From Oscillospiraceae bacterium Zagget12 (lineage in GTDB: Bacteria; Bacillota; Clostridia; UBA1381): a stretch of DNA of 56,832 nucleotides. Below are positions 16,103 through 24,177 of the stretch, one piece after another. Position numbers and translations under genes: made by a program. Under the pieces are notes generated by a model that had not been told where the DNA came from, ran no database searches, and saw only the letters and a list, made by a program, of their open reading frames with translations. Where the stretch lies: the NCBI GenBank assembly GCA_001941225.1, contig MSHM01000003.1:41164-97995 (forward strand), written 5' to 3'. Position 1 is the stretch's first letter; the number at the start of each line of letters is the position of its first letter.

Positions 16103-16133
16103 TACGGACTGCCCGAGGGCAGTCCGTTTTCGC
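16103..16133 (+). terminator. Terminator after the 15607 gene
   Basis: The stem ACGGACTGCC/GGCAGTCCGT has a tetraloop CGAG and a following TTTT run. It may also end the leftward nitroreductase transcript weakly. Confidence 0.8.
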
Positions 16134-16143
16134 TGTCGGGTGA

Positions 16144-16656
16144 TTACACCCTGTAAATATAATTTTCTTTTCTGGGTTTGGCGGGTACTTTTTTTCCGTA
16201 ACCGAGGACGCAGTTGCCTATGCCCTCATAATCGCCGTTTATTCCCCACTTTTCAAGCAGGGCTTTTCCCTCCGCGCTTTCAAACACCTCTTTTGCGCGG
16301 TGTATCCAACAGGACTGTACTCCGACAGCCTCGGCGGCGTTCATAAGGTTTCCCATTACAAGTGAGCCGTCATACAGATATGTGGGTACATTTTTATCCG
16401 CAAGCACAATTATAACCGTCGGCGCCCCGTAAAACGGGTCTATATCCGCGCCCATAACGGCGGCGTTCAGCTTTGAAAGAGCGGAAATCGTTTCCTTATC
16501 CTGCACAACCACCATCACCGGCGACTGCTTTCCCATGCCCGTCGGCGCGTATACGCCCGCCTCAAGTATGGCGTTAAGCTGTTCATCGGTAATTTGTCTG
16601 CCGTCAAAGCCGCGGCAGGAACGGCGTGATTTCAATACGTTCAGTGTTTCGTTCAT
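16144..16656 (-). CDS. Nitroreductase-family flavoprotein
   Basis: This FMN-dependent oxidoreductase-like protein has 170 residues. It has the N-terminal FMN-binding signature LKSRRSCRGFDGRQITDEQL, the substrate/FMN segment YAPTGMGKQSP, the middle GSLVMGNLMNAAEAVGVQSCWIH-type region and the C-terminal VLGYGKKVPAKPRK with basic FMN-phosphate contacts. The physiological substrate is unknown. The ATG at 16656 follows AGGAG. It is flanked by a terminator and a repeat, so it is transcribed alone. Confidence 0.88.
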   Translation of the reverse strand: MNETLNVLKSRRSCRGFDGRQITDEQLNAILEAGVYAPTGMGKQSPVMVVVQDKETISALSKLNAAVMGADIDPFYGAPTVIIVLADKNVPTYLYDGSLVMGNLMNAAEAVGVQSCWIHRAKEVFESAEGKALLEKWGINGDYEGIGNCVLGYGKKVPAKPRKENYIYRV

Positions 16657-16789
16657 AACAATATCTCCTCTCATCACTTATTTATATAGATAATTTTATC
16701 ACAAATATCTTGCACCGACAAGCGATTTTGGCAATAAAATCCGCTTAACTTAAAAAATTAATAGCCGAAAGTATAGCTTTATTTTGAAT

Positions 16790-16860
16790 ATAGTGCAATC
16801 CCTCACCGTCGGCTGCGCCGACACCTTTTTGGCTATGGCTACGAGCCTCCGGCTTGCAAA
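16790..16860. repeat. Partial copy of the composite repeat
   Basis: CAATCCCTCACCGTCGGCTG and GCCGACACCTTTTTGGCTA match the 13207-13260 part of the repeat cluster with few changes, including a GTCGGC/GCCGAC hairpin and GGCTACGAGC. It fills the gap between the nitroreductase and eutP. Confidence 0.7.
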
Positions 16861-16892
16861 CAAAAACGCGCGACAAAATCACGCGTTAAAAA

Positions 16893-17357
16893 TCATATAT
16901 TTTCATTTTGTTCCCAGGGCATAACGTCGCCGTCCTCGCGGAGGTAGTCGATTATTTTCCACACGCCCTCGCCGGTTTTTGAATCTACCCGAAACACCGT
17001 TTCGCAGCCGGCAAGCCTGAGCCAATGCTCCGCCATATCGGGGTCGGCATACGGACTGTTTATCTGCGTAACTATGCCGATTACGGGTCTGTTGCATATC
17101 GGCGTGATGCACGGCGAATACAGCGAATACGGCTCGCGCGCATTAAGCAAAAGTCCCACAACGTCCGCCTCAAAGGTATACATCGCCAAAGCGTTGCCCA
17201 AATTTTTGGTTTCTATGTACTCGCCCGGAGTGTCTATTATAACATCAAAACGGTTCACATACTGAGTTTTGTGATAATGGATTTTTTCACCCTTTAAAGC
17301 CTGCGTAAGAGTGGTCTTGCCGCAGCCGGTACGACCCATAAGTATAATCTTCTTCAT
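16893..17357 (-). CDS. eutP: EutP/PduV-family GTPase-like protein
   Basis: This 154-residue P-loop protein has Walker A GRTGCGKTT (about 7-15), the switch-like DTPGEYIE (about 42-49) and a TQINSP segment at the place of the G4 motif. EutP/PduV proteins accompany ethanolamine or propanediol microcompartments; acetate-kinase activity has been reported for EutP. The ATG at 17357 overlaps the eutS stop (ATGA), a sign of translational coupling. No other microcompartment enzymes lie in the window, so its partner pathway is unclear. Confidence 0.88.
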   Translation of the reverse strand: MKKIILMGRTGCGKTTLTQALKGEKIHYHKTQYVNRFDVIIDTPGEYIETKNLGNALAMYTFEADVVGLLLNAREPYSLYSPCITPICNRPVIGIVTQINSPYADPDMAEHWLRLAGCETVFRVDSKTGEGVWKIIDYLREDGDVMPWEQNENI

Positions 17358-17731
17358 GTTTTTGTTATCTCGCAAACGGTGAATTTAAGCGTTTTTTCGG
17401 CATATTCCATTATCGAGCGCAGCGATGTTTCCACGTCCGCCACCATACCCGTGATAATAAGCGTGCCGCTGAAACGATCGACAAAGCTCAAATCCACATT
17501 CGATGTCTTGGTAGCCATATCCGCGGCTATAATAGCCGTTTCGGCGGGGCTTATCGTGAGTATTCCTATCGCGCTCCTGCCGAAGTCGATTTCGGGGTTA
17601 AGTCCGAGCTTTTTATATAAAATGGGGTCGGGACTTGCTATAACGTGGGCAAGAGTAATCTGCTTACCCGGAACAAGCTCCTGAATTATTCTCAATTTAT
17701 CATTGTCAGACAAAATATCCTTTATATCCAT
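17354..17731 (-). CDS. eutS: EutS/PduU-type microcompartment shell protein
   Basis: This 125-residue shell protein has the circularly permuted BMC fold: an N-terminal strand region (IIQELVPGKQITLAHVIASP), DFGRSAIGILTISPAETAII and the C-terminal VDRFSGTLIITGMVADVETS. These hexamers form facets of bacterial microcompartments for aldehyde metabolism. It heads a two-gene unit with eutP. GGGAGATGAG precedes the ATG. Shell assembly normally needs other BMC-H and BMC-P subunits, which must be elsewhere on the genome, or this pair does another job. Confidence 0.92.
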   Translation of the reverse strand: MDIKDILSDNDKLRIIQELVPGKQITLAHVIASPDPILYKKLGLNPEIDFGRSAIGILTISPAETAIIAADMATKTSNVDLSFVDRFSGTLIITGMVADVETSLRSIMEYAEKTLKFTVCEITKT

Positions 17732-17799
17732 TATCTCATCTCCCTTTCCGATGCAGCTACTGTTATTTTATCACACTTCGCACTAAAATTCCAGTCTTT

Positions 17800-18255
17800 T
17801 TAGAAAAAAGTCCAAAAACCCAAAAATCCGAGTATAAAGCTGTTTAAAATAAGCTGCAAAACGAACATTATCGGTATGCCTACCGAAAATTTCTTTTTAA
17901 GCGTCTTATGCCTAAACATATTCATACCTATAATGCCGCCCGCCGCGCCGCCGAAAAAGCACACCTTAAACAGCTTATTTTCGCGTATGCGGCGCTGCTT
18001 ACGCTTTGCCTTCGATTTATCCGCGCCGAACAGCGTAAATGCCCATATATTCATAATCAGCAGATATATCAATATGCCGAAAAACAGATATTTGTTCGCG
18101 GTATCGTTGCTGAACAGTTTAATCGCGTTCGGTATGGGCAGCTTTGAAACCCACTCGCATATCCAAGCCCAAAGCCATTGTATGCCCGACCACAGCGCCG
18201 CCGCGCCGATATATATATACTGACCTATTGTCTGTAAAATTTCACTTATATTCAT
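17800..18255 (-). CDS. DUF1294 membrane protein
   Basis: This 151-residue membrane protein has about four spans. The C-terminal half matches DUF1294 (FGADKSKAKRKQRRIRE, then CFFGGAAGGIIGMNMFRHKT and KKKFSVGIPIMF). The N-terminal 55 residues, with a Trp-rich segment (WSGIQWLWAWICEW), are not part of the usual short family form. Function is unknown. GGAGG lies before the ATG at 18255. It is the last gene of the unit rarA - GNAT - sugar dehydratase - DUF1294, with a 28-nt gap. Confidence 0.78.
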   Translation of the reverse strand: MNISEILQTIGQYIYIGAAALWSGIQWLWAWICEWVSKLPIPNAIKLFSNDTANKYLFFGILIYLLIMNIWAFTLFGADKSKAKRKQRRIRENKLFKVCFFGGAAGGIIGMNMFRHKTLKKKFSVGIPIMFVLQLILNSFILGFLGFWTFF

Positions 18256-18283
18256 TAATTCCTCCAAAACCGCGCGCGGCAAG

Positions 18284-19273
18284 TCAAATTTTACCGGCGG
18301 CGGCTTTAAATATCAGCTCTCTTATGCCGCCGCGGTCGTTTTTCGCCGCCATTTCATACAGCATACCGACCGAAACGATAAGATTATCCGTGCCGCTGCC
18401 CTCCACGCGCAGAATTTTATCATAGCGGGTTTTCTCACATTTTTCAAAGTCATAGAACAGCTTTTCATGCAGCTTGTCCCCTTTTCTCAGTCCGGTAAAT
18501 TCTATTTTTACCTCCTCATAAGGGATTTTGCCCGCGCCGCGTATGATTTTTTCGGCAATATCGAGAATTTTCACGTCCGCGCCCATATCGAGCACAAAAA
18601 TCTCGCCGCCCTCCGCTATTGTGAGCGACCCCAACGCAAGCTCCGCCGCCTCCGCCGTGGTCATAAAATACCGCGTAACGTCCTTGTCGGTCACGGTTAT
18701 AACGCCCGATTCAAGCTGCTTTTTAAAAAGCGGTATAACCGAGCCGTTGGAGTTAAGCACATTACCGAACCTGACCGCCGTAAATTTTGTATGCGGGGAA
18801 TACAGGGATTTTTCATAAACAAGCATTTCGCAAATTCGCTTGCTTGCGCCCATTACGCTTATCGGCTCCACCGCCTTATCGGTGGATATAAGCAGAAAAT
18901 TATCCGCGCGGTTTTTTTCCGCGAGTCCCGCCATTATTTCCGTACCCTTTATATTATTTTTAACAGCCTCCTCGGGATTGCTCTCCATAAAAGGTACGTG
19001 CTTATGCGCCGCCGCGTGAATTATTATATCCGGCAGGTATTCCGACATAATATAGTTCATTTTATCGTAATCGCGCACCGAGGCAATCTCCACCACTGCC
19101 GCAGAGCCTATTTCGTTTTTTACATCATACGCGCCGTTTTCGTATATATCCGCGATTACGATTTTTTCGGCTCCGAGCCTTGAAAGCTGCCTTGCAATCT
19201 CGCTGCCTATACTTCCGCCGCCGCCCGTAACCATACAAACCTTACCGCGAAAAAACGCGTTATCGATAGCCAT
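18284..19273 (-). CDS. CapD/FlaA1-like NDP-sugar 4,6-dehydratase (extended SDR)
   Basis: This 329-residue extended short-chain dehydrogenase probably converts a UDP-HexNAc to its 4-keto-6-deoxy form for surface glycan or S-layer glycosylation. It has the NAD-binding GGGGSIGSE (about 17-25), AAAHKHVPFMESNPEEAV, the ISTDKAVEPISVMGASKR active-site region and the C-terminal GLRKGDKLHEKLFYD. As in CapD-type enzymes the usual catalytic Tyr of YxxxK is replaced (MGASK). It is shorter than membrane-bound CapD because it has no membrane domain. It follows the GNAT gene by 23 nt. Confidence 0.85.
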   Translation of the reverse strand: MAIDNAFFRGKVCMVTGGGGSIGSEIARQLSRLGAEKIVIADIYENGAYDVKNEIGSAAVVEIASVRDYDKMNYIMSEYLPDIIIHAAAHKHVPFMESNPEEAVKNNIKGTEIMAGLAEKNRADNFLLISTDKAVEPISVMGASKRICEMLVYEKSLYSPHTKFTAVRFGNVLNSNGSVIPLFKKQLESGVITVTDKDVTRYFMTTAEAAELALGSLTIAEGGEIFVLDMGADVKILDIAEKIIRGAGKIPYEEVKIEFTGLRKGDKLHEKLFYDFEKCEKTRYDKILRVEGSGTDNLIVSVGMLYEMAAKNDRGGIRELIFKAAAGKI

Positions 19274-19296
19274 ATTTCTTCCCTTTCCGCGCCTGT

Positions 19297-19788
19297 TTAC
19301 AGTATATGATAATGAGGAATAATATCCTCATAATGTCCGTCTTTCATCAAAAATCCGCCCGGGATAACGCCGAGTCGGGTAAAGCCGAGCTTTTTATACA
19401 ATTTCAGCGCGGCGTGATTTGTGCTGACAACTGCGTTAAACTGAAGTATGCCAAAGCCAAGCCTTTTAGCCTGTTCCATACAGTGCGTAACAAGAATTTC
19501 GCCGATATGCCGTCCGCGCAGGTCGCTCCTGACCGCGTAGCTCGCGTTGCATATATGTCCGCATCTGCCGACATTGTTCGGGTGCAGAATATACAGTCCG
19601 ACCGTTTCGCCGCTTTCCTCGTCATAGGCTATTCCCGTAAAGGACTGCGAGAAAAAAAACTCGTCGCCGGACTTCTCGTCAAGCGGCTCCGTCTGCGGGA
19701 ACGCTACGCCGTCAAAAACGACCTTGTTCCATATGCCGGTCGCGTCCGTTACGTCCTCTTTTGTGTATTGTCTTACCTTTATATTCAT
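19297..19788 (-). CDS. GNAT-family N-acetyltransferase
   Basis: This 163-residue acyl-CoA-dependent acetyltransferase has the V/LRG-x-x-IG acetyl-CoA site at RSDLRGRHIGEILVTHCMEQ (about 95-110), the C-terminal NHAALKLYKKLGFTRLGVIP and an ending YEDIIPHYHIL. The substrate is unknown. The ATG at 19788 follows GGAGTGATTAAG; an upstream frame start lies inside rarA and is not used. It is 13 nt from rarA and 23 nt from the sugar dehydratase, so an amino-sugar substrate is possible. Confidence 0.85.
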   Translation of the reverse strand: MNIKVRQYTKEDVTDATGIWNKVVFDGVAFPQTEPLDEKSGDEFFFSQSFTGIAYDEESGETVGLYILHPNNVGRCGHICNASYAVRSDLRGRHIGEILVTHCMEQAKRLGFGILQFNAVVSTNHAALKLYKKLGFTRLGVIPGGFLMKDGHYEDIIPHYHIL

Positions 19789-19801
19789 CTTAATCACTCC
19801 G

Positions 19802-21118
19802 TCACGAATTTTTCCATTCAAGAATTTTTTCAAGCCGCTCCTTAACCGCCTTTTCCCTGCCCTGCGTAGTCGGACGGTAATATCTGCGGTCTGACAGTGA
19901 ATCGGGCAGACACTTCATTTTCGTAAGCTTTTCCTCGGTATCGTGAGCGTATATATATCCCTTGCCGTAGTCAAGCTCCTTCATAAGCTTTGTGGGCGCG
20001 TTGCGTATTTGCAGCGGCACCGGCTCGGCGGGCATTTCGCTTATATCCTTATTGCACTCCAGGCACGCCTTATAGACCGCGTTTGACTTCGGCGCCATTG
20101 ACATATACACCGCGGCGTGCGCCAGATGCACGTCACATTCCGGCATACCCAAAAAGTGGCACGCCTGATAAGCCGAGATTGCAATTTGCAGCGCGCCGCT
20201 GTCCGCCATACCTATATCCTCGCTGGCAAAGCGCACAAGCCGCCTTGCAATATAGAGAGGGTCCTCGCCGCCGTAAAGCATACGCTTGAGCCAATATACC
20301 GCCGCGTCCGGATCGCTGTTTCGCATAGACTTATGCAGCGCCGAAATCAGATTATAATGCTCCTCGCCGTTTTTATCATAAAGCAAGGAGCGCCTGTTCA
20401 TACACTGCTCAAGCGTTTCATTATCCATACTCACGCTGCCGTCGGAATTAACCTTGCCGTTTAAAACCGCCATTTCAAGCGTGTTGAGCGCGGTACGCGC
20501 GTCGCCGTTGGAAAACCGCGCTATCGCGGTAAGCTGCTCATCGCTTATATCCAAATTCATATCGCCGAAACCTTTTGGATTTTTCACCGCGCGCGAAAGC
20601 ATTTCCTTGATGTCGTCCTCCTCAAGCGCCTTTAATATAAATACCTTGCAACGCGAAAGCAGAGCCGAATTAAGCTCAAAGGACGGATTTTCCGTGGTGG
20701 CGCCGACAAGGATTATACTGCCCTTTTCCACATACGGAAGAAAAGCGTCCTGCTGCGCCTTATTAAATCTGTGAATTTCGTCCGTGAACAGCATGGTGCG
20801 TATACCCATTCTGCGCGCCTGCTCGGCGCCGTTCATAATCTCCTTGATTTCCTTTACGCCGCTCGTGACGGCGCTTAATTCTACAAAGTCCGCCTTTGTT
20901 TGTTTCGCGATTATCCGCGCGAGCGTTGTTTTTCCGACTCCCGGCGGGCCCCAAAATATCATAGAGGATATATTGTCGCTCTCTATAAGATTGCGCAGTA
21001 TTTTACCCTCGCCCACAAGGTGCTTTTGTCCGACATACTCGTCAAGTGTTTCGGGACGCAGACGGCTTGCCAATGGCGCGTTTTTTTCACGGTCGTCAAA
21101 CATACTTATCTGTTCCAT
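19802..21118 (-). CDS. rarA: Replication-associated recombination protein A (RarA/MgsA)
   Basis: This 438-residue AAA+ ATPase acts at stalled replication forks. It has Walker A GPPGVGKTT (about 57-65), Walker B LFTDEIHRF, sensor ATTENPSFELN, and the tetramerisation/C-terminal domain with LYGGEDPLYIARRLVRFASE, and ends near RPTTQGREKAVKERL. The N-terminal PLASRLRPETLDEYVGQKHL is typical. GGGAGATGATTTAAA precedes the ATG. It heads a four-gene leftward unit, separated from upstream genes by a hairpin terminator at 21136-21162. Confidence 0.94.
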   Translation of the reverse strand: MEQISMFDDREKNAPLASRLRPETLDEYVGQKHLVGEGKILRNLIESDNISSMIFWGPPGVGKTTLARIIAKQTKADFVELSAVTSGVKEIKEIMNGAEQARRMGIRTMLFTDEIHRFNKAQQDAFLPYVEKGSIILVGATTENPSFELNSALLSRCKVFILKALEEDDIKEMLSRAVKNPKGFGDMNLDISDEQLTAIARFSNGDARTALNTLEMAVLNGKVNSDGSVSMDNETLEQCMNRRSLLYDKNGEEHYNLISALHKSMRNSDPDAAVYWLKRMLYGGEDPLYIARRLVRFASEDIGMADSGALQIAISAYQACHFLGMPECDVHLAHAAVYMSMAPKSNAVYKACLECNKDISEMPAEPVPLQIRNAPTKLMKELDYGKGYIYAHDTEEKLTKMKCLPDSLSDRRYYRPTTQGREKAVKERLEKILEWKNS

Positions 21119-21135
21119 TTTAAATCATCTCCCGC

Positions 21136-21162
21136 AAAACAAGGCTGCCCAAAGACAGCCCT
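21136..21162 (-). terminator. Terminator between the GAP1-like unit and rarA
   Basis: Read leftward, GGCTG and CAGCC enclose an 8-nt loop and are followed by TTGTTTT. It would end the long operon that starts near 31064. Confidence 0.65.
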
Positions 21163-21169
21163 GCCGGAT

Positions 21170-21982
21170 TTAATCCTCCTTAAACGGGAATATATCCCCC
21201 AAAAATTCCTTTGCTTTTGATTTGACGCCGTCACCCTTAAGATTGATTTTTTTTGTTTCGTCCAAATCCTCGTCGTCACCCTCGTCAAAGGTATTCAGGC
21301 TGCGCTCCCGCTTAGGCTGATAATTCTTTCTTCTTATTTTTTTAACCTCATCAAAATCCTCGTCAAGTTCTTCCTTTACCGCCGATTTCGGTTTTGTTCT
21401 CTCCGCCTTCGGGCGCGACTGAGCCTCCTCCCATTTTCTGAAACGCTCCTCTTCCTCCGGACTTACCTCTCTGAAAGCGCTCTGTTTTTCCGCGGGCTTT
21501 ATGCCGTCCGCGTCCGACGCAAGACTTTCGTTAAGGTTGTTTATATCAATCTCCTGTTCGGCAAATCCGCCAACGCTCTTTACAAACTTTTCTTCAATGT
21601 CTTTTCTCAAGGCTCTGATTTCGCTCGATACGTGATTATCCTTCTTGGCAAGGCGGTAAAATCTGTTTCCTATCCAAAAGCTGAATATTCCGTTTAAAAG
21701 AATGGTAAATATGAACCAGAATGCCGCGCCGCCCTTTGTAAGATACTTCTTATTTGTAACCTCGGAAGATGAGGCGGTGTAATCGGTCGCAGCCGCCGCA
21801 GGCTCAAGCTGTTCTTCGGTTTCCGCCGCGATTTCATCGCTCTGCTCTCCGACCTCCGTTTCAATCTGCTCCGCCTCCACATTCGCGGCAGGCTCCGGAG
21901 TTGCGGCAAATACAAGCGCCGACGTTGAAAATACCATCATTCCCGCGGCAATTAACACTAAAATCTTTTTCTTTAATTTCAT
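21170..21982 (-). CDS. Exported single-span membrane protein with acidic outer part and long charged tail
   Basis: I do not recognise this 270-residue protein. It has a signal sequence (MKLKKKILVLIAAGMM ... VFAATP), an outer segment of about 55 residues rich in Glu/Ala, one membrane span (about 85-107, FWFIFTILLNGIFSFWIG) and a cytoplasmic region of about 160 residues. The cytoplasmic region is highly charged with possible coiled helix (EIRALRKDIEEKFVKSVGG) and low complexity. It starts 11 nt after the GAP1-like gene, so the two are very likely co-transcribed and perhaps functionally linked. The terminator at 21136-21162 follows. Confidence 0.6.
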   Translation of the reverse strand: MKLKKKILVLIAAGMMVFSTSALVFAATPEPAANVEAEQIETEVGEQSDEIAAETEEQLEPAAAATDYTASSSEVTNKKYLTKGGAAFWFIFTILLNGIFSFWIGNRFYRLAKKDNHVSSEIRALRKDIEEKFVKSVGGFAEQEIDINNLNESLASDADGIKPAEKQSAFREVSPEEEERFRKWEEAQSRPKAERTKPKSAVKEELDEDFDEVKKIRRKNYQPKRERSLNTFDEGDDEDLDETKKINLKGDGVKSKAKEFLGDIFPFKED

Positions 21983-21993
21983 CTCATTCTCTC

Positions 21994-24138
21994 CTATTCA
22001 ACTACATCTTGAAAAACTTTACGCATTTTTTTCTTTGCCGGAACCTTGGACATTTTCATTCTGCTTGCGCTGTATACTCTCGTATAAACAAGCATTTTAT
22101 CCTCGTCCCGCCTGCATTTGTTATAGCCTATCAAAAACCAATTCCAAAAGCTTGGAGGCATAGTTTCCGTATTAATCATAACCTCGTGATAATGTCCCGG
22201 CGACTCGATTATTTCAAGCGCAAGCTTGGGTATCATAAAATTATAGCACGAGGTCTGAGTTCTTCTCATCTCAAGCAGCAAGTCCCTTACCGCCTTGGCG
22301 TTTTTCTCCGCCTCGATTTGGTTTCCGTATGTGCCCTGCCAGCGGTACACCGCGTAGAGCAGTCTTGAAATAAGCAGCGGCGAGCTGTTATTGCGTATGT
22401 CATCGGTAACCTCGCCCTTAACGCTTGTATATTTGCCGCGCTGATACGGAATATATCCGACCCGCGCAAGCATACGGCGGATTTTTTGTATATCCTTTTC
22501 CTGCTCGCCCTTTGTCTTTGTGTGCTTGGTCATTGACACGCCGTATTTCTGCCAATCCTCGTCCTTATGGTTGTAAATATATTTCACGCAGCTTTTTTTC
22601 AGGAACACATCTCTCGTGGATACGTCAAAATACGCCACAAGCTCCGCCAAATCTCCGTTTTCCCAGCCCTCCGCGGGCGTAAAAGCGTTCATTCCGCTGC
22701 CCGTTATAACAATCTGCGACGATATAAGCACAAACAGCTTTAGGCTTTCCTTATTGTCAAACAGCTCCTTCCACGTATCCGCCTCGGACGCGTGCTTGAG
22801 CCGTCCCAGGAAAACAAGCAGCATTGTTTTGTTTTTCTCGCTGAGAGCGTCAAGATTTGCGCGGACGGTGTCCATATATCCCGTCAAATTGGCGCGTATG
22901 GCGTCCGCCTGCTCCTTTGCCGTTTCATTGTTCGTAAAAGGATTTCCTATATCTATATTTTCTCCGGCACAGAGCTTTTCAAAGCACTGACCCATATATA
23001 TCTCGGTGACCTTTTTTTCCTCGCCCTTAAACAAATCGAGATTATCAAACATAATCTTTGACAGCTCAAATTTTACGCCTCTCATATTCATATCGTTTAT
23101 CGCGGGATAAATTTCCAGAACACGGGTTTTAAACGCGTCGTCGCCGGCGGATTTTTTCAGACGGATAAGCTTGCCCGCGATACCGGTTTTTGAGGTATTT
23201 TCCCAGGTAGCCTCCCAGTCCAAAAGCTGCGAGACGGATTTGAATTTGTATTTGGCGTAAATCTCTCTAAGCTCCTTAACCTCAAATTTGAACAGCATAG
23301 ATTTTGCGCCGTACTCGAATTTTGTATTCTCAATATCGATATAAATACAATTTTTATGCGTTTCAACCGCCTGCGCGGTTATATTGTTTTTGCCCTTTAC
23401 CGTGCCGTGAAAAATAATCTGCTTTTGCTTATCCGACGGAAGATACACATTATAGGTCGACATACCCGTATTTTCCGCCGCGTCGCGCGGCAGCAGCCAC
23501 TTAAGCGACAGCAGATACATCTGCGTAAGCGAGCTGTCGTTAGTCGCTATACACAGATTTTTTATATCATCGGACGTCATCATACGCGCCGCTTTATCCA
23601 AAATATACGTCAGCTCGGTCTTGTGCGACTCGATAAATTCAATAACCTTATCTTCAAGACCCTCCGTAGGCTCAATACCGTCAAGAGGCTTTAAGTAATG
23701 AACAATCTGTCCGCTCAAATCCTTTTCGCTAAGGTGAGTGCGGTAGAGCTTATGCCCCATATACCTCTCCGGCAGAAAATCATCGTCAACCTCGTCAAAT
23801 ACAAACGCGTGAGCGAACACATTGCCCGCTTGACCCTCAAAGTCATATCCGGCGTAGGAAATCTGCATTGCCGTATATCTTCCGTCCGACAGCTTAAAGG
23901 TTCTGAAAATTTTCGGGAAAAGCTCCGGCACGGACGGATCGCACGGCTTTGTGCTGTATTCCGTTTCGTTGTTTTTGGCAAGTCTGTAGGTCGCGAATCT
24001 GATTATCTCGTCAACATTCTGCTTTGTAAGTCCCTGGGTGCAGGAAAATACGCGCAGTCCCGACTGATTTGCAAGTCCTATATCCGGATCGGACAAACTA
24101 TGCTGTACAGAGGTATATATTAACTGGTATACCTTCAT
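21994..24138 (-). CDS. GAP1-N-like protein (GTPase-associated protein 1 type)
   Basis: This 714-residue protein matches, in its first 160 residues, the N-terminal domain of GTPase-associated protein 1. The marks are YQLIYTSVQHSL, FSCTQGLT, PELFPKIFRTFKLSDGRYTA, SYAGYDFEGQAGNVFAHAFV and YRTHLSEKDL. Such domains are known from NTPase-centred conflict gene clusters. The remaining 550 residues are mainly helical with no motif I recognise, and no GTPase gene lies nearby. The ATG at 24138 is preferred because AAAGGA touches the earlier ATG at 24150. A 15-bp palindrome lies just upstream at 24158-24172. It follows the ABC exporter by 39 nt and precedes a membrane protein by 11 nt. The GAP1 call rests on recalled family pattern. 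Confidence 0.6.
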   Translation of the reverse strand: MKVYQLIYTSVQHSLSDPDIGLANQSGLRVFSCTQGLTKQNVDEIIRFATYRLAKNNETEYSTKPCDPSVPELFPKIFRTFKLSDGRYTAMQISYAGYDFEGQAGNVFAHAFVFDEVDDDFLPERYMGHKLYRTHLSEKDLSGQIVHYLKPLDGIEPTEGLEDKVIEFIESHKTELTYILDKAARMMTSDDIKNLCIATNDSSLTQMYLLSLKWLLPRDAAENTGMSTYNVYLPSDKQKQIIFHGTVKGKNNITAQAVETHKNCIYIDIENTKFEYGAKSMLFKFEVKELREIYAKYKFKSVSQLLDWEATWENTSKTGIAGKLIRLKKSAGDDAFKTRVLEIYPAINDMNMRGVKFELSKIMFDNLDLFKGEEKKVTEIYMGQCFEKLCAGENIDIGNPFTNNETAKEQADAIRANLTGYMDTVRANLDALSEKNKTMLLVFLGRLKHASEADTWKELFDNKESLKLFVLISSQIVITGSGMNAFTPAEGWENGDLAELVAYFDVSTRDVFLKKSCVKYIYNHKDEDWQKYGVSMTKHTKTKGEQEKDIQKIRRMLARVGYIPYQRGKYTSVKGEVTDDIRNNSSPLLISRLLYAVYRWQGTYGNQIEAEKNAKAVRDLLLEMRRTQTSCYNFMIPKLALEIIESPGHYHEVMINTETMPPSFWNWFLIGYNKCRRDEDKMLVYTRVYSASRMKMSKVPAKKKMRKVFQDVVE

Positions 24139-24157
24139 TTCTATAACCATTCCTTTC

Positions 24158-24172
24158 TATGCCGGCGGCATA
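24158..24172. promoter_or_regulatory. Palindrome before the GAP1-like gene
   Basis: TATGCCG and CGGCATA are exact inverse repeats around one central base, in the short gap between the ABC exporter and the GAP1-like gene. It could be an operator or, in RNA, a small hairpin that sets downstream expression. Confidence 0.4.
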
Positions 24173-24177
24173 AATTT

